From positions 1-64,000 of the forward strand of contig NZ_JAUYFU010000059.1 of NCBI RefSeq assembly GCF_030689645.1: a stretch of 64,000 nucleotides of DNA, given 5' to 3'. The translations under genes were made by a program, and so were the position numbers. How positions within the stretch are numbered: the stretch's first letter is position 1; each line of letters begins with the position of its first letter. The notes beneath the pieces were generated by a model. That model was not told the DNA's origin. It was given only the letters and a program-made list of their open reading frames with translations, and did not search any database. Below, one piece after another: positions 54,431-62,915 of the stretch. This DNA comes from Humidesulfovibrio sp. GTDB taxonomy: Bacteria > Desulfobacterota > Desulfovibrionia > Desulfovibrionales > Desulfovibrionaceae.

Positions 54431-55264
54431 ATGTCCATGAGCATCAGCAATTCCTTCATCGCCCAGTATGTGGCCGACGTGCACGAGGCCTACCAGCAGC
54501 GCGGCAGCAAGCTGCGCGGCACGGTGCGCCTCAAGACCGGCGTGCAGGGCGCAACGGCAGTGTTCCAGAAGAACGGCAAGGGCGCGGCAGGCAAGAAAAC
54601 CCGCCACGGCAACGTGCCGCTCATGAATGTGTCCCACTCCACAGTCACCGCCACCCTGGAGGACTGGTACGGCGCGGACTATGTGGACCACCTGGACGAG
54701 CTCAAGACCAACACCGACGAACGCCTGGTGGTGGCCAACGCCGGGGCCTATGCCCTGGGCCGCAAGGTGGACGAACTCATCGTTGCCAAGCTGGACCAGG
54801 CTTCCAACGTGGTGGCCGAGGCCGCCTCCGGCCTGACCAAGGGCAAGATCCTGGCAGCCTTCGCCATGCTCAACAGCAAGGACGTGCCCGACGACGGCAA
54901 CCGTTTCGCCGTGGTGGGCGCGCACCAGTGGAACGAGCTCCTGAACATCAACGAGTTCAAAAGCGCGGACTTCGCAGGCGACAAGTACCCCTGGCTCAAG
55001 GGCACAGAAAGCCGCACCTGGCTGGGCATCACCTGGATGTTCCACACCGGGCTGCCGCTGGTGGCCGGCACGCGCAAGTGCTTCCTGTACCATCGCAGCG
55101 CCCTGGGCCTGGCCGAGAGCCAGGAGGTCAAGGTCTTCACGGACTGGGTGCCGGAAAAGGCCGCCCACTTGGTGGACCACCTGCTTTCCGCCGGGGCCGT
55201 GCTCATCGACGACGACGGCGTTGTCGAGATCGGCTGTGACGACGACGCCGCCATTGCGGTCTAA
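54431..55264 (+). CDS. orphan phage major capsid protein homologue
   Basis: 277 residues from the ATG at 54431 (TGGAGG, 9 nt). The sequence follows the Phage_capsid_2-type coat proteins: N-terminal FIAQYVADVHEAYQQRGSKL, then TRHGNVPLMNVSHS, TLEDWYGADYVDHLDELK and AGAYALGRKVDELIVA, with a FAVVGAHQWNELLNI segment in the second half. These are shell-forming coat subunits of tailed phages. No terminase, portal, protease, tail or integrase gene is nearby. It is flanked by a glycosyltransferase and a uridylyltransferase, has its own terminator, and is intact, so a domesticated shell or a minimal prophage remnant are both possible. Confidence 0.83.
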   Translation: MSMSISNSFIAQYVADVHEAYQQRGSKLRGTVRLKTGVQGATAVFQKNGKGAAGKKTRHGNVPLMNVSHSTVTATLEDWYGADYVDHLDELKTNTDERLVVANAGAYALGRKVDELIVAKLDQASNVVAEAASGLTKGKILAAFAMLNSKDVPDDGNRFAVVGAHQWNELLNINEFKSADFAGDKYPWLKGTESRTWLGITWMFHTGLPLVAGTRKCFLYHRSALGLAESQEVKVFTDWVPEKAAHLVDHLLSAGAVLIDDDGVVEIGCDDDAAIAV

Positions 55265-55291
55265 CTGCAACCATCCGCAACAGGAGATGCC

Positions 55292-55540
55292 ATGACCTAC
55301 GACTCCACCACCATGCGCCTCATGGGCGGCGTGCCTGGCCAGCAGCTGTTCCTCTACCGCACCGCCGACGCCGTGGCTGCGGTGAGCGCCAGCGGCTACT
55401 TCAACAACGCTATTGCTGAGTACAACCTTTCCAGCGGCGACATGATCCTGACCGTCAGCGGCTTCGGCGCCCTGCCGGTGCTCGACGGCCTGGTCGCCAG
55501 CGTTTCCGGCGGCAACGCCACCACCGGCCTCCTCGCGTAA
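55292..55540 (+). CDS. small phage-structural-like protein paired with the capsid
   Basis: 82 residues, ACAGGAG site, 27 nt after the capsid stop. It has the short pattern ADAVAAVSASGYFNNA...LSSGDMIL seen in small proteins encoded next to coat genes of some phages, probably a decoration or fibre-type domain. Mostly small residues and beta-prone. It is intact and cotranscribed with the capsid gene, ending at a terminator 44 bp later. Confidence 0.68.
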   Translation: MTYDSTTMRLMGGVPGQQLFLYRTADAVAAVSASGYFNNAIAEYNLSSGDMILTVSGFGALPVLDGLVASVSGGNATTGLLA

Positions 55541-55583
55541 GGGCTGGGCGCCGCCGCCCTCCGTCGGCGGGTTCCCTTGCCCG

Positions 55584-55620
55584 GGCCCGGCCAGGATACC
55601 CTCCTGCGCCGGGCCTTTTC
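55584..55620 (+). terminator. rho-independent terminator of the capsid pair
   Basis: GC-rich 8-bp stem (55584-55591 with 55608-55615), a 16-nt loop, then TTTTC. Confidence 0.75.
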
Positions 55621-55662
55621 GCGCCCGCCCTTGCCGGCAAACCCGGCGGGCAGGCGCTCCGC

Positions 55663-55692
55663 TTGCCATTTCCCCAGCCTTACGCCTATAGT
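55663..55692 (+). promoter_or_regulatory. candidate sigma-70 promoter of the uridylyltransferase gene
   Basis: TTGCCA (55663-55668), 18-nt spacer, TATAGT (55687-55692), about 50 bp before the start codon. Confidence 0.6.
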
Positions 55693-55744
55693 TGGGATGG
55701 TGGATAAACCCAGGCCGGGCCGCACCGCCCCTCATGGAGCCTAC

Positions 55745-57187
55745 ATGAAGATCAGTTGCCTTACGGCGCAGGACCCTGCGGTCCACACCATGTTCAAGCC
55801 CTTCGCCCTCAAGATGGAAGAGCGCCGCATCCCGTCCATCGTCATCAACGTATTCAAGTGCTACTACACGCAGATAATACAGGGCGCGCAGGGCAAAACC
55901 TGCCAATCCGACATATCCCCGCTGCTTGAGGGCGACGTGCCCGCATACGAGAGCCTGGAAGCGTATTCCGACGCCGGGCGCGAAGCGCTGTCGCAGACCG
56001 TGGTCATCAAGCTCAATGGCGGCCTGGGCACCAGCATGGGGCTTGAGCGCGCCAAGAGCCTCATCCCCGTGAAGGACGGCCACACCTTTCTGGACATCAT
56101 CGTGCGCCAGGCCAAGGTGCTGCGCAAAAAATACAAGTCCCCCCTGCCGCTGACCTTCATGAACAGCTTCAAGACCCACCGCGACACCATGCTCAAGGTG
56201 GAGGGGCTGGACAACGGCGACACGGGCATCCCGCTGGCCTTTGTGCAGCACATGTATCCCAAGATCGTGGAGGCGGACCTCTCCCCGGCCGACTGGCCCG
56301 GCAACCCGGAGCTGGAATGGAACCCGCCCGGCCACGGCGATGTGTACACCGCCCTGGTCACTTCCGGCCTCTTGGCCAAACTTTTGAAGAGCGGCTACCG
56401 CTACGCCTTCATCTCCAACTCCGACAACCTGGGCGCTGTGATGGACTCGCGCCTGCTCGGCTACATTGCGCAAGAGAAGCTGCCCTTCCTCATGGAGGTG
56501 GCGCGGCGCACCCACCTGGACCGCAAGGGCGGGCACTTAGCCAAGATCAACCTCGGCAGCAGGCTCATGCTGCGCGAACTGGCCCAGTGCCCGGACAACG
56601 AGCTGGAGGACTTTGCCGACATCGACAAGTATCTCTACTTCAACACAAACTCTCTCTGGGTGGATTTGAAGGTGCTGGAACAGGTCTTTGTCGAAAACCT
56701 CATGATGCCGCTGGACCTGATCCTGAATCCCAAAACCCTGGACCCGCGCGACCCGGATTCCCCGCCGGTGCTCCAGGTCGAAACCGCCATGGGCTCGGCC
56801 ATCAGCGCCTTTGAGAACGCGCGGGCAGTGCTTGTGCCGCGCACGCGCTTCGCGCCGGTGAAGACCACGCAGGATCTGCTCCTGGTCATGAGCGACTGCT
56901 ATCTGCGCACCAAGCTCGAAACCATAGAGCAGAACCCGTTGCGCACCACGGCCATGCCAAGCATCGCGCTCGACCAGAAGTTCTACAAGAAAATAGACAT
57001 GTTTCAAGAGCGTTTCCCCAAAGGCGCGCCTTCGCTCATCGACTGCGAGCGCCTGGAGGTGCACGGCGATGTGCGCTTTGGCAAGAACGTGCGCATCAGC
57101 GGCGCCACGCGCATCATCAACCGGTCGCGCAAGCAGGTGAAGGTGCCCGACGGCACGCAGCTGGAAGGCGAAGTGCTGTACGGCTAG
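55745..57187 (+). CDS. UTP-glucose-1-phosphate uridylyltransferase (UDPGP family)
   Basis: 480 residues from the ATG at 55745 (GGAG upstream). It belongs to the eukaryote-type UDPGP family rather than the short bacterial GalU: nucleotide loop KLNGGLGTSMGLERAKSLIPV, FMNSFKTHRDT, NPPGHGDVYTAL, FISNSDNLGAVMD and a C-terminal beta-helix turn (VHGDVRFGKNVRISGATRI). It makes UDP-glucose from UTP and glucose-1-phosphate, supplying UDP-sugars to glycan and glucan synthesis, including perhaps the glycan locus and the GH17-type enzyme in this window. Confidence 0.92.
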   Translation: MKISCLTAQDPAVHTMFKPFALKMEERRIPSIVINVFKCYYTQIIQGAQGKTCQSDISPLLEGDVPAYESLEAYSDAGREALSQTVVIKLNGGLGTSMGLERAKSLIPVKDGHTFLDIIVRQAKVLRKKYKSPLPLTFMNSFKTHRDTMLKVEGLDNGDTGIPLAFVQHMYPKIVEADLSPADWPGNPELEWNPPGHGDVYTALVTSGLLAKLLKSGYRYAFISNSDNLGAVMDSRLLGYIAQEKLPFLMEVARRTHLDRKGGHLAKINLGSRLMLRELAQCPDNELEDFADIDKYLYFNTNSLWVDLKVLEQVFVENLMMPLDLILNPKTLDPRDPDSPPVLQVETAMGSAISAFENARAVLVPRTRFAPVKTTQDLLLVMSDCYLRTKLETIEQNPLRTTAMPSIALDQKFYKKIDMFQERFPKGAPSLIDCERLEVHGDVRFGKNVRISGATRIINRSRKQVKVPDGTQLEGEVLYG

Positions 57188-57232
57188 AGCAGGGGCGGCA
57201 AGCCGCAGCCCGCACCCACGCTGGAAGCAATC

Positions 57233-57272
57233 AGAGGCCAAAGGGAGAAATCCCTTTGGCCTCTTTCTTTTT
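57233..57272. terminator. rho-independent terminator
   Basis: Perfect 14-bp stem (57233-57246 with 57251-57264), GAAA loop, T-rich tail. Lies between convergent genes. Confidence 0.92.
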
Positions 57273-57291
57273 GCCGGGGTCCGGTGATTTT

Positions 57292-60200
57292 CTAAGCGGG
57301 CAGGAGCAGGCTCACGGTTACGCCAGCGTTCTCTGCGGAGCGGACGTCCAGGCTGCTGCCCAGATTTCGGGCGATGAGCTGGGCCGCATGGCGGGCGCGA
57401 CGCAGGCCGTGGTCCGGCGCCTGGCTCAGGGGCTTGTCAAAGTAGGCGGACAGCCCATCCGCATCCAAGGCCCCAGGCCGGGTGATCTCCAGGCGCAGGC
57501 CTGAGCCTTCCTGGCGCAACGCCGCGCTGACCACGGACCCGCGCGGAGCGGCCTCCAGGGCGTCACGCAGCAGGTTCACGGCCAGGGCATGGGCCAGAAT
57601 TGGGTCGCCGGGCGCGGGCAGGCTGGCATCAGGCGGCAGGGGCTCCTGGTCCAGCAGCAGAACGATGTTCACACGCCGGACGGCGGCGAGGGGAGCGACG
57701 TCCCTGGCGGCGCGGCGGGCCGCCACGGCCAGATCCAGGCTGCGGCCAGGGGTGGAGTGGTACAGGCCACGCTCCATGCGAAAGATATCCACGGCCATGT
57801 TCACCGTGTTGACGATGCGGTAGCCGGAGTCGCGGATCACCGCCAGTTTCTTGGCCTGATCCGGGGTGATCGACGGGTCGTCCAGCAGCTCCTGCGGCAT
57901 GTGGATAAAGGCCGTGAGGGGCTGGCCGAGCTCGGCGCGGGTGCTCCCCTCAATCTCCCGCAGCAACTGCTCCATGTCGTGCTCCAGGCTTACGTCGCGG
58001 AAGTGCAGAAGCCGCTGACCCCCGTTCTCCTCGCCATCCCCCTCCGGAGGCTTCACGGGGGCGCTGCGGAACACCAGGGTTTCGCCCCGGATGGTGGCGA
58101 GAGGCATGCCGTCCTCGGCCAGATAGGGCGAGGCCAGCAGCTCCCCCACGCGTGACACAAAGGCTTCGGGCCGCTGGATGCGCTCCGCCAGCAGGGGCAG
58201 CACGGCTTCCATGCCCTGGGCCAATTCCGCCTCGGTCAGCTCGAAAAGCGCGCCAAAGCGCTTGTTCCAGGCGCTGATGACGCCAGCCGCGTCAATGGCG
58301 GCCACGGCGTCCGGGGTGAGCTCCAAGTGCGCGGCCAAGAGCCTGGCTCCGGCCTCACGTGCGGCGGCCTGCTCGTCCAGGCAGGCCTTGATCTGGGCCT
58401 TGGCCTCAAGCACGGCCTCGCCGCCCTGGGCCAAAGCATCCTCAGCGCGGCGCGCGGCGCCCATGCGCTGGATATCGCTGGCGGCAAGCTGTTCCCTGGC
58501 TGCGAAAAGCTCTTCGGAAAGCCGAACAGCCTGTGCTTCGGCTTCCTCGAGCCGTTCAGCCAGGCCGTCGCGCTCGGCGCGCTGGACAGCCAGGTTTTCG
58601 GCCCTGGTCTGGGCGTCGGCTTCGGACTCCTCGGTGCGCGCCCGGGCTGCATTAAGCGCCCTTGCGGATTCCACGAGTTCCTCGGCAAGCTGGACCACCT
58701 GCGCCTCAGCTTTCTTGAGCTGCTCAGTCTGGGCGTCGAGCTCGGCGCGCTGGGATTCAAGGGTTTGAATGTGAGCCTGGGCCTGGGCATCGGCCTGGAC
58801 TGCGCGGGATTGGGCCAGGGATAGTTCTGCGGCCATGCCCTTCTGGTCCTCGGCAAGCCGGACCACCTGCGTTTCGGCTTCCTTGAGCCGCACGGCCAGG
58901 GCCTCGGCCTCGGCCAATGCCTGAAGCCGTTCGGCCTCCAAGGCCTGGATGCGGGCGCGGGCCTCGGCCAGCAGCGCGTCCTGCTGCGCACCCGTCTGTT
59001 CAAGCTGCTCGGCGGCAAGCTTCAACTGCTCGGCGAGATCTGTGCGCGCGGCTTCCAGGGCTTCGGCGCGGGCGGCAAGCTCCGCATTGGTCCGCGCCTG
59101 GGCGTCCAGCCGGTCCTGGGCCTCGCCTGCCGCGCGGATGCCCTCGGCCAGATGCGCCGCCTCGCGCTCGGCCAATTGCTCTTCCAAGGCGGCCATGCGT
59201 TCCTGGCCTTCAAGCCGCTCCTGGCTGGCCTGGGCCAACTGCTCTTCCAGGGACGCCACGCGCTCCCTGGCCTGGGCCAGCTCCTCGGTGGCGCGATGCA
59301 GGCGCGCAAGATTCTCCTCGCCCTCGGCCAGACGCACCACGGCCAGACGCGACCCGGTTTCGGCCAGACGGGCGCGCATGGCCTCGGCCTCGTCGGCCAG
59401 GGCGGCATGAGTCTGGCGCAACTGGCGCAATTCGTCACGCAGCGGCCCGATGTCGACCCCGGCTGCCTCAACCGCCTGGGCTGCCTCAGACGCCCGAGCG
59501 GCCTCACTCTGAAGGCTCGCAGCCTCCAGCTCACGCTTCTGCAGCTCCGCCCGGAGCTGTTCAACCTCGGCCTGAGCCTGATCCGCTTCGTGGCGAGCCT
59601 GGATCAGGCCAGCCGCCGCCTCCCTGCAGGCCGTCTCCAACTCTGCGCTGGCCGCCTGAGCCTGCTCGGCTTCGGCCAAACGCCCGGCCAAAAGGTCACG
59701 CTCAATCTCCAGCCCGCGCACATGTTCATTCAGGGCCTGCCTTTCGGCCTGGGCCTGGGCCTGCGCCTCGGCCCGCATCTTTTCCAGAGCCCTGGCATGG
59801 ATTGATACAAATTCCGTCTTGAGTTTGGCGAGGCTCTGAACCGTCCGGCTTTTAGCCTGTGCGAGCTCAACCTCCAAGGCGTCAGCACGGTCACGCTCGT
59901 TGCGCGCCGCCAGGGTCAGCTTCTGGGCGGTCTCCCTGGTGCGGCGCAGCTGCTCCTCGCGCTGCGCCAAAAGCTCGGCCTGGGACTCGTCGGCCTTGGG
60001 CGGGGCCATTACCTGCCCTGTCCAGGCCGACACCAGTCCAGCCAGGGCGCGTTCAAAGAACCGCTCCACGTCCTCGTGGGCGCGGGCGCGGGTATCTCTC
60101 TCCACCCAGGATTCGCGGACAAGATCATCATAGGCGCGGCGCAGCAGGCGCTGCACCTTGAGAGACTCAGGCATGGAAAGACCGGCCTGCTGATGGCTCA

Positions 60201-60450
60201 GGGCCTGTTCGCTCCCTAAAACAACAGCAGGGTCGTCGGCCTCGCCCAAATGTTCTGCCGGGCGGCCTTCCGCCGCCATGACCTGCCCCAGCACTCGCGA
60301 AGCGCCTTCCACGGCGGCGTCCACCACGTCCGGGTCCAGGTGCTGTCCCGCGAGCTCTGCCAAGCGATGCAGGCGCGCAGCCAGCCAAGGCCCGTTGGCG
60401 GCCGCAAGCCCTGCCAGGGCCGTGGCGTCTTGGTCAGGCGCTTGGGCCAT
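57292..60450 (-). CDS. giant coiled-coil protein with PAS and pseudo-histidine-kinase domain
   Basis: 1052 residues. N-terminal helical domain (about 1-150), then an almost unbroken Ala/Glu/Gln/Leu coiled coil (about 155-690), a PAS domain (about 710-830) and a kinase-like end (about 845-1052). In the dimerisation helix the usual H-E-L-x-x-P-L reads AELGQPL, so the phosphoacceptor His is absent. The ATPase domain keeps an N-box-like NLLRDALEAA, but the DxGxG loop is not recognisable. It is therefore probably a scaffold or sensor rather than a kinase. ATG with AGAGGTG upstream. Second gene after the EAL-HDOD protein (51 nt), suggesting a shared signalling complex. Confidence 0.8.
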   Translation of the reverse strand: MAQAPDQDATALAGLAAANGPWLAARLHRLAELAGQHLDPDVVDAAVEGASRVLGQVMAAEGRPAEHLGEADDPAVVLGSEQALSHQQAGLSMPESLKVQRLLRRAYDDLVRESWVERDTRARAHEDVERFFERALAGLVSAWTGQVMAPPKADESQAELLAQREEQLRRTRETAQKLTLAARNERDRADALEVELAQAKSRTVQSLAKLKTEFVSIHARALEKMRAEAQAQAQAERQALNEHVRGLEIERDLLAGRLAEAEQAQAASAELETACREAAAGLIQARHEADQAQAEVEQLRAELQKRELEAASLQSEAARASEAAQAVEAAGVDIGPLRDELRQLRQTHAALADEAEAMRARLAETGSRLAVVRLAEGEENLARLHRATEELAQARERVASLEEQLAQASQERLEGQERMAALEEQLAEREAAHLAEGIRAAGEAQDRLDAQARTNAELAARAEALEAARTDLAEQLKLAAEQLEQTGAQQDALLAEARARIQALEAERLQALAEAEALAVRLKEAETQVVRLAEDQKGMAAELSLAQSRAVQADAQAQAHIQTLESQRAELDAQTEQLKKAEAQVVQLAEELVESARALNAARARTEESEADAQTRAENLAVQRAERDGLAERLEEAEAQAVRLSEELFAAREQLAASDIQRMGAARRAEDALAQGGEAVLEAKAQIKACLDEQAAAREAGARLLAAHLELTPDAVAAIDAAGVISAWNKRFGALFELTEAELAQGMEAVLPLLAERIQRPEAFVSRVGELLASPYLAEDGMPLATIRGETLVFRSAPVKPPEGDGEENGGQRLLHFRDVSLEHDMEQLLREIEGSTRAELGQPLTAFIHMPQELLDDPSITPDQAKKLAVIRDSGYRIVNTVNMAVDIFRMERGLYHSTPGRSLDLAVAARRAARDVAPLAAVRRVNIVLLLDQEPLPPDASLPAPGDPILAHALAVNLLRDALEAAPRGSVVSAALRQEGSGLRLEITRPGALDADGLSAYFDKPLSQAPDHGLRRARHAAQLIARNLGSSLDVRSAENAGVTVSLLLPA

Positions 60451-60501
60451 GGGGCACCTCTGGAATCAGGGCGGCGCTCGCAAGGAACAGGCGCAGCATG
60501 C

Positions 60502-61800
60502 TTAGACGCCGTTGCCACCGAACCCCGTGCCGGAATGGCCGTGGCCCGGCTGGTGGTGCGGCATGGCCATCAGCAGGGTGTCGGCCCACTGGAAGGAGGC
60601 ATTGTAGGCCGTGGCCACAGAGCCTGTGGGCAGCCCCAGGTCGAGGGCGCACTGGGCCATGTCGTCCCAGCGGGTGTCCTCAATGGCCTGGGCCATGGCC
60701 AGCCAGGTGGTGTAGCTGCTTTCCCGGCCGCAAAGGCCTGCGTAAAGGTCATCTTCCAGGGAAAGCTTGTCCAGAATCGTCTGCATGGGCATGTCGAGCA
60801 TGGCGGGCAGAAGGGAGAACAGCCCCAGCAGAAAGAGGCTGTCGGCCTGTGCGCGGCGGTCCGAGGCCACGGCCAGCAGCTCGAAGAACTTGGCGCGCTG
60901 GGCCGAGAGGTGCAGAAGCTCCCGAGCCTTGGTGGAGGGCGTCACGTCGCCCAGGACCATGACGCGCAGCCACGCCGCAAGTTGCAGCCAGCCGGCCATG
61001 ACCACCGCCTGACGCACGGAGCTGACCTTCTTCAGAAGCCCGAAGTGGGCGGAATTAAGCATGCTGAGCACCCGGTACGACACCGAGGCGTCGACCTCGA
61101 TAGCCATGACCAGCTGATCCGTGGGTGGTTCCGTTCGGGAAAGCAGGTCCAGCAGAGTCAAGCGCGTGGACTCTGCGGCAGAGATCTTGCGCTGGGCCAG
61201 GGTCACTGGCTCGCGGAAGAAGTGCCCCGCGAAAAGGGAAAAACCAAGCTGCCGGGCCAGGGCGGCGGCCTCATGCGTCTCCACGCGCTTGGCCAGCAGC
61301 ACATAGCCGCGTTTGCGCAGGGCGTGCACGGTGCTGTAAAGCTCGCCGTTCAGCAGCTCAGGCGCGCGCATGTCCAGAATCACTGTGTGCGCAACATCCA
61401 ACAGCGGGTTGTCCAGGTCATAGGGGTGGTGCATGTCCAGGGCCAACTGGTAGCCCTCGGCCTTCAGCGCACGCAGGGAGTCGAAATACCTGGGGTCGTC
61501 TACGGAGTAGGGGGCCAGGACGGGCATGACGCAGCCCGCGCCCAAGGCCTTTGGGATGCCAGTCATGAGCGCCTGCGGCGGCAGATGTATCAATGCCTTG
61601 TGGGGCTGCGCGCACGTGTCCATGCAGGCGGGCAGGCACTGGATGACCGAAAGCGTGGCCTGGAGCGGATCGGAAAACTCCGAGTAGGTATGCTCAAGGC
61701 ACCGGCGATAATAATGAAAGTATCCCCATGTGTTAAGCGCATCATCCAACACCGGCTGGCGCGCAACAAACAAGGTTTCATAGTGCGATTGGGATGCCAT
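60502..61800 (-). CDS. EAL-HDOD (YuxH-like) signalling protein
   Basis: 432 residues from the ATG at 61800, with GGAG 7 nt upstream; an extension to 61842 lacks a site. The N-terminal ~195 residues are an EAL-derived domain beginning LFVARQPVLDDALNTWGY and lacking the EAL and DDFG catalytic motifs, as usual in this family. Residues about 200-400 form an HDOD domain (LLSRTEPPTDQLVMAIEVD, LSMLNSAHFGL, AVVMAGWLQLAAWLRVMVL). These proteins are scaffold-type regulators linked to c-di-GMP and motility. A His/Gly-rich tail follows. Divergent from a GGDEF protein. Confidence 0.88.
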   Translation of the reverse strand: MASQSHYETLFVARQPVLDDALNTWGYFHYYRRCLEHTYSEFSDPLQATLSVIQCLPACMDTCAQPHKALIHLPPQALMTGIPKALGAGCVMPVLAPYSVDDPRYFDSLRALKAEGYQLALDMHHPYDLDNPLLDVAHTVILDMRAPELLNGELYSTVHALRKRGYVLLAKRVETHEAAALARQLGFSLFAGHFFREPVTLAQRKISAAESTRLTLLDLLSRTEPPTDQLVMAIEVDASVSYRVLSMLNSAHFGLLKKVSSVRQAVVMAGWLQLAAWLRVMVLGDVTPSTKARELLHLSAQRAKFFELLAVASDRRAQADSLFLLGLFSLLPAMLDMPMQTILDKLSLEDDLYAGLCGRESSYTTWLAMAQAIEDTRWDDMAQCALDLGLPTGSVATAYNASFQWADTLLMAMPHHQPGHGHSGTGFGGNGV

Positions 61801-61868
61801 CGACTCGCTCCGCGCAGTGGTGTCAGTTATAACGATTTTCACATGAACATAGACTTACCAGAGAACAA

Positions 61869-62858
61869 ATGCTATCGAGTCGTTCTATGAATGTAAAGGA
61901 ACTGCTAGAGGAAGGGGCCGGTCCCGAACTCATCTCACGGCTCTTCCACATAGAACGCTACGCCTGGATGGCTCTGTCTTACGACATGGCCGTAGCCTTG
62001 GATATGGACGGATGTATCCTGGCCGCCAATTCCGCCTGGCAGCGCTCCACCGGGCTGTGGCCCGAGGCTTTGCGCGGGCAGTATCTCCTGGAGTTCATGG
62101 ACTTCGACGACCGCGAACGTGTCCTGGCCGCCTTTCAGGATCTTATCACAAGCGATGCGGCCAGCACCACCTTTGATTTCCGTTTCCGCTGCGGAGCGGG
62201 CCAGTTCAAGCGCTTCAACTGGAATGTCATCTATTTTCCGGACACTGCGGCTTTCTACTGCATCGTCAAAGACTTGAGCGACGTCCACGACCTGCACCAC
62301 GCCGCCTACCACGACACCCTCACAGGCCTGCCTAACCGCCTGTTCCTTAAGGATGCACTGCCCAAGCTGGTGGGGGGCGCCCTGGAGCGCCGCCATGTGC
62401 TGGGCCTGTATTTCGTCGACCTGGACGGATTCAAAACCGTCAACGACACCCTGGGGCACCAGGCCGGAGACGTGCTGCTGCAAACCGTGGCCGAGCGCCT
62501 GCGCCGTTGCGCCGCCCTGCCCGACAGGTGCGTGCGTCTTGGGGGCGACGAATTTGTGCTGCTGGAAACCTGGCCCTGCGAGACCCATGAGCCCGAGCGC
62601 CTGGCGAACGAGATCCTCGCCGCCGTGAACCTGCCCGTGTGCATCGATGGCCGGGAGGTGCGCGTCGGCGCGTCGCTGGGCGTCGCACTGGCCCCGTCCG
62701 CTGCGGAAACTCCCGGCGAACTCATGGCCCTGGCCGACAAGGCCATGTACAGCGCCAAGCGCAGCGGCAAGAACCGCTTCGTGCTCGCGCCCGCCGCAAC
62801 CGCTGCGGACGATCCGGCCTGCACCAAGGGACTTGAATCCCAGGACGCGAACAGGTAG
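61869..62858 (+). CDS. PAS-GGDEF diguanylate cyclase
   Basis: 329 residues. PAS (about 35-135; a short DGCILAANSAWQRSTG core) and GGDEF (about 145-310) with LYFVDLDGFKTVNDTLGHQAGD and an intact RLGGDEFVLLE at 223-233. No RxxD inhibitory site just before it. It should make c-di-GMP from GTP, controlled by the PAS ligand. The 68-bp divergent space to the EAL-HDOD gene probably carries both promoters. A Met at 61887 is an alternative start; neither has a strong ribosome site. Confidence 0.9.
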   Translation: MLSSRSMNVKELLEEGAGPELISRLFHIERYAWMALSYDMAVALDMDGCILAANSAWQRSTGLWPEALRGQYLLEFMDFDDRERVLAAFQDLITSDAASTTFDFRFRCGAGQFKRFNWNVIYFPDTAAFYCIVKDLSDVHDLHHAAYHDTLTGLPNRLFLKDALPKLVGGALERRHVLGLYFVDLDGFKTVNDTLGHQAGDVLLQTVAERLRRCAALPDRCVRLGGDEFVLLETWPCETHEPERLANEILAAVNLPVCIDGREVRVGASLGVALAPSAAETPGELMALADKAMYSAKRSGKNRFVLAPAATAADDPACTKGLESQDANR

Positions 62859-62915
62859 GCCTGGGGGGCGCTGCTCCCCGCTCCCGGGGACGGCAAGTCC
62901 TTTGCGGAGGTTTTC

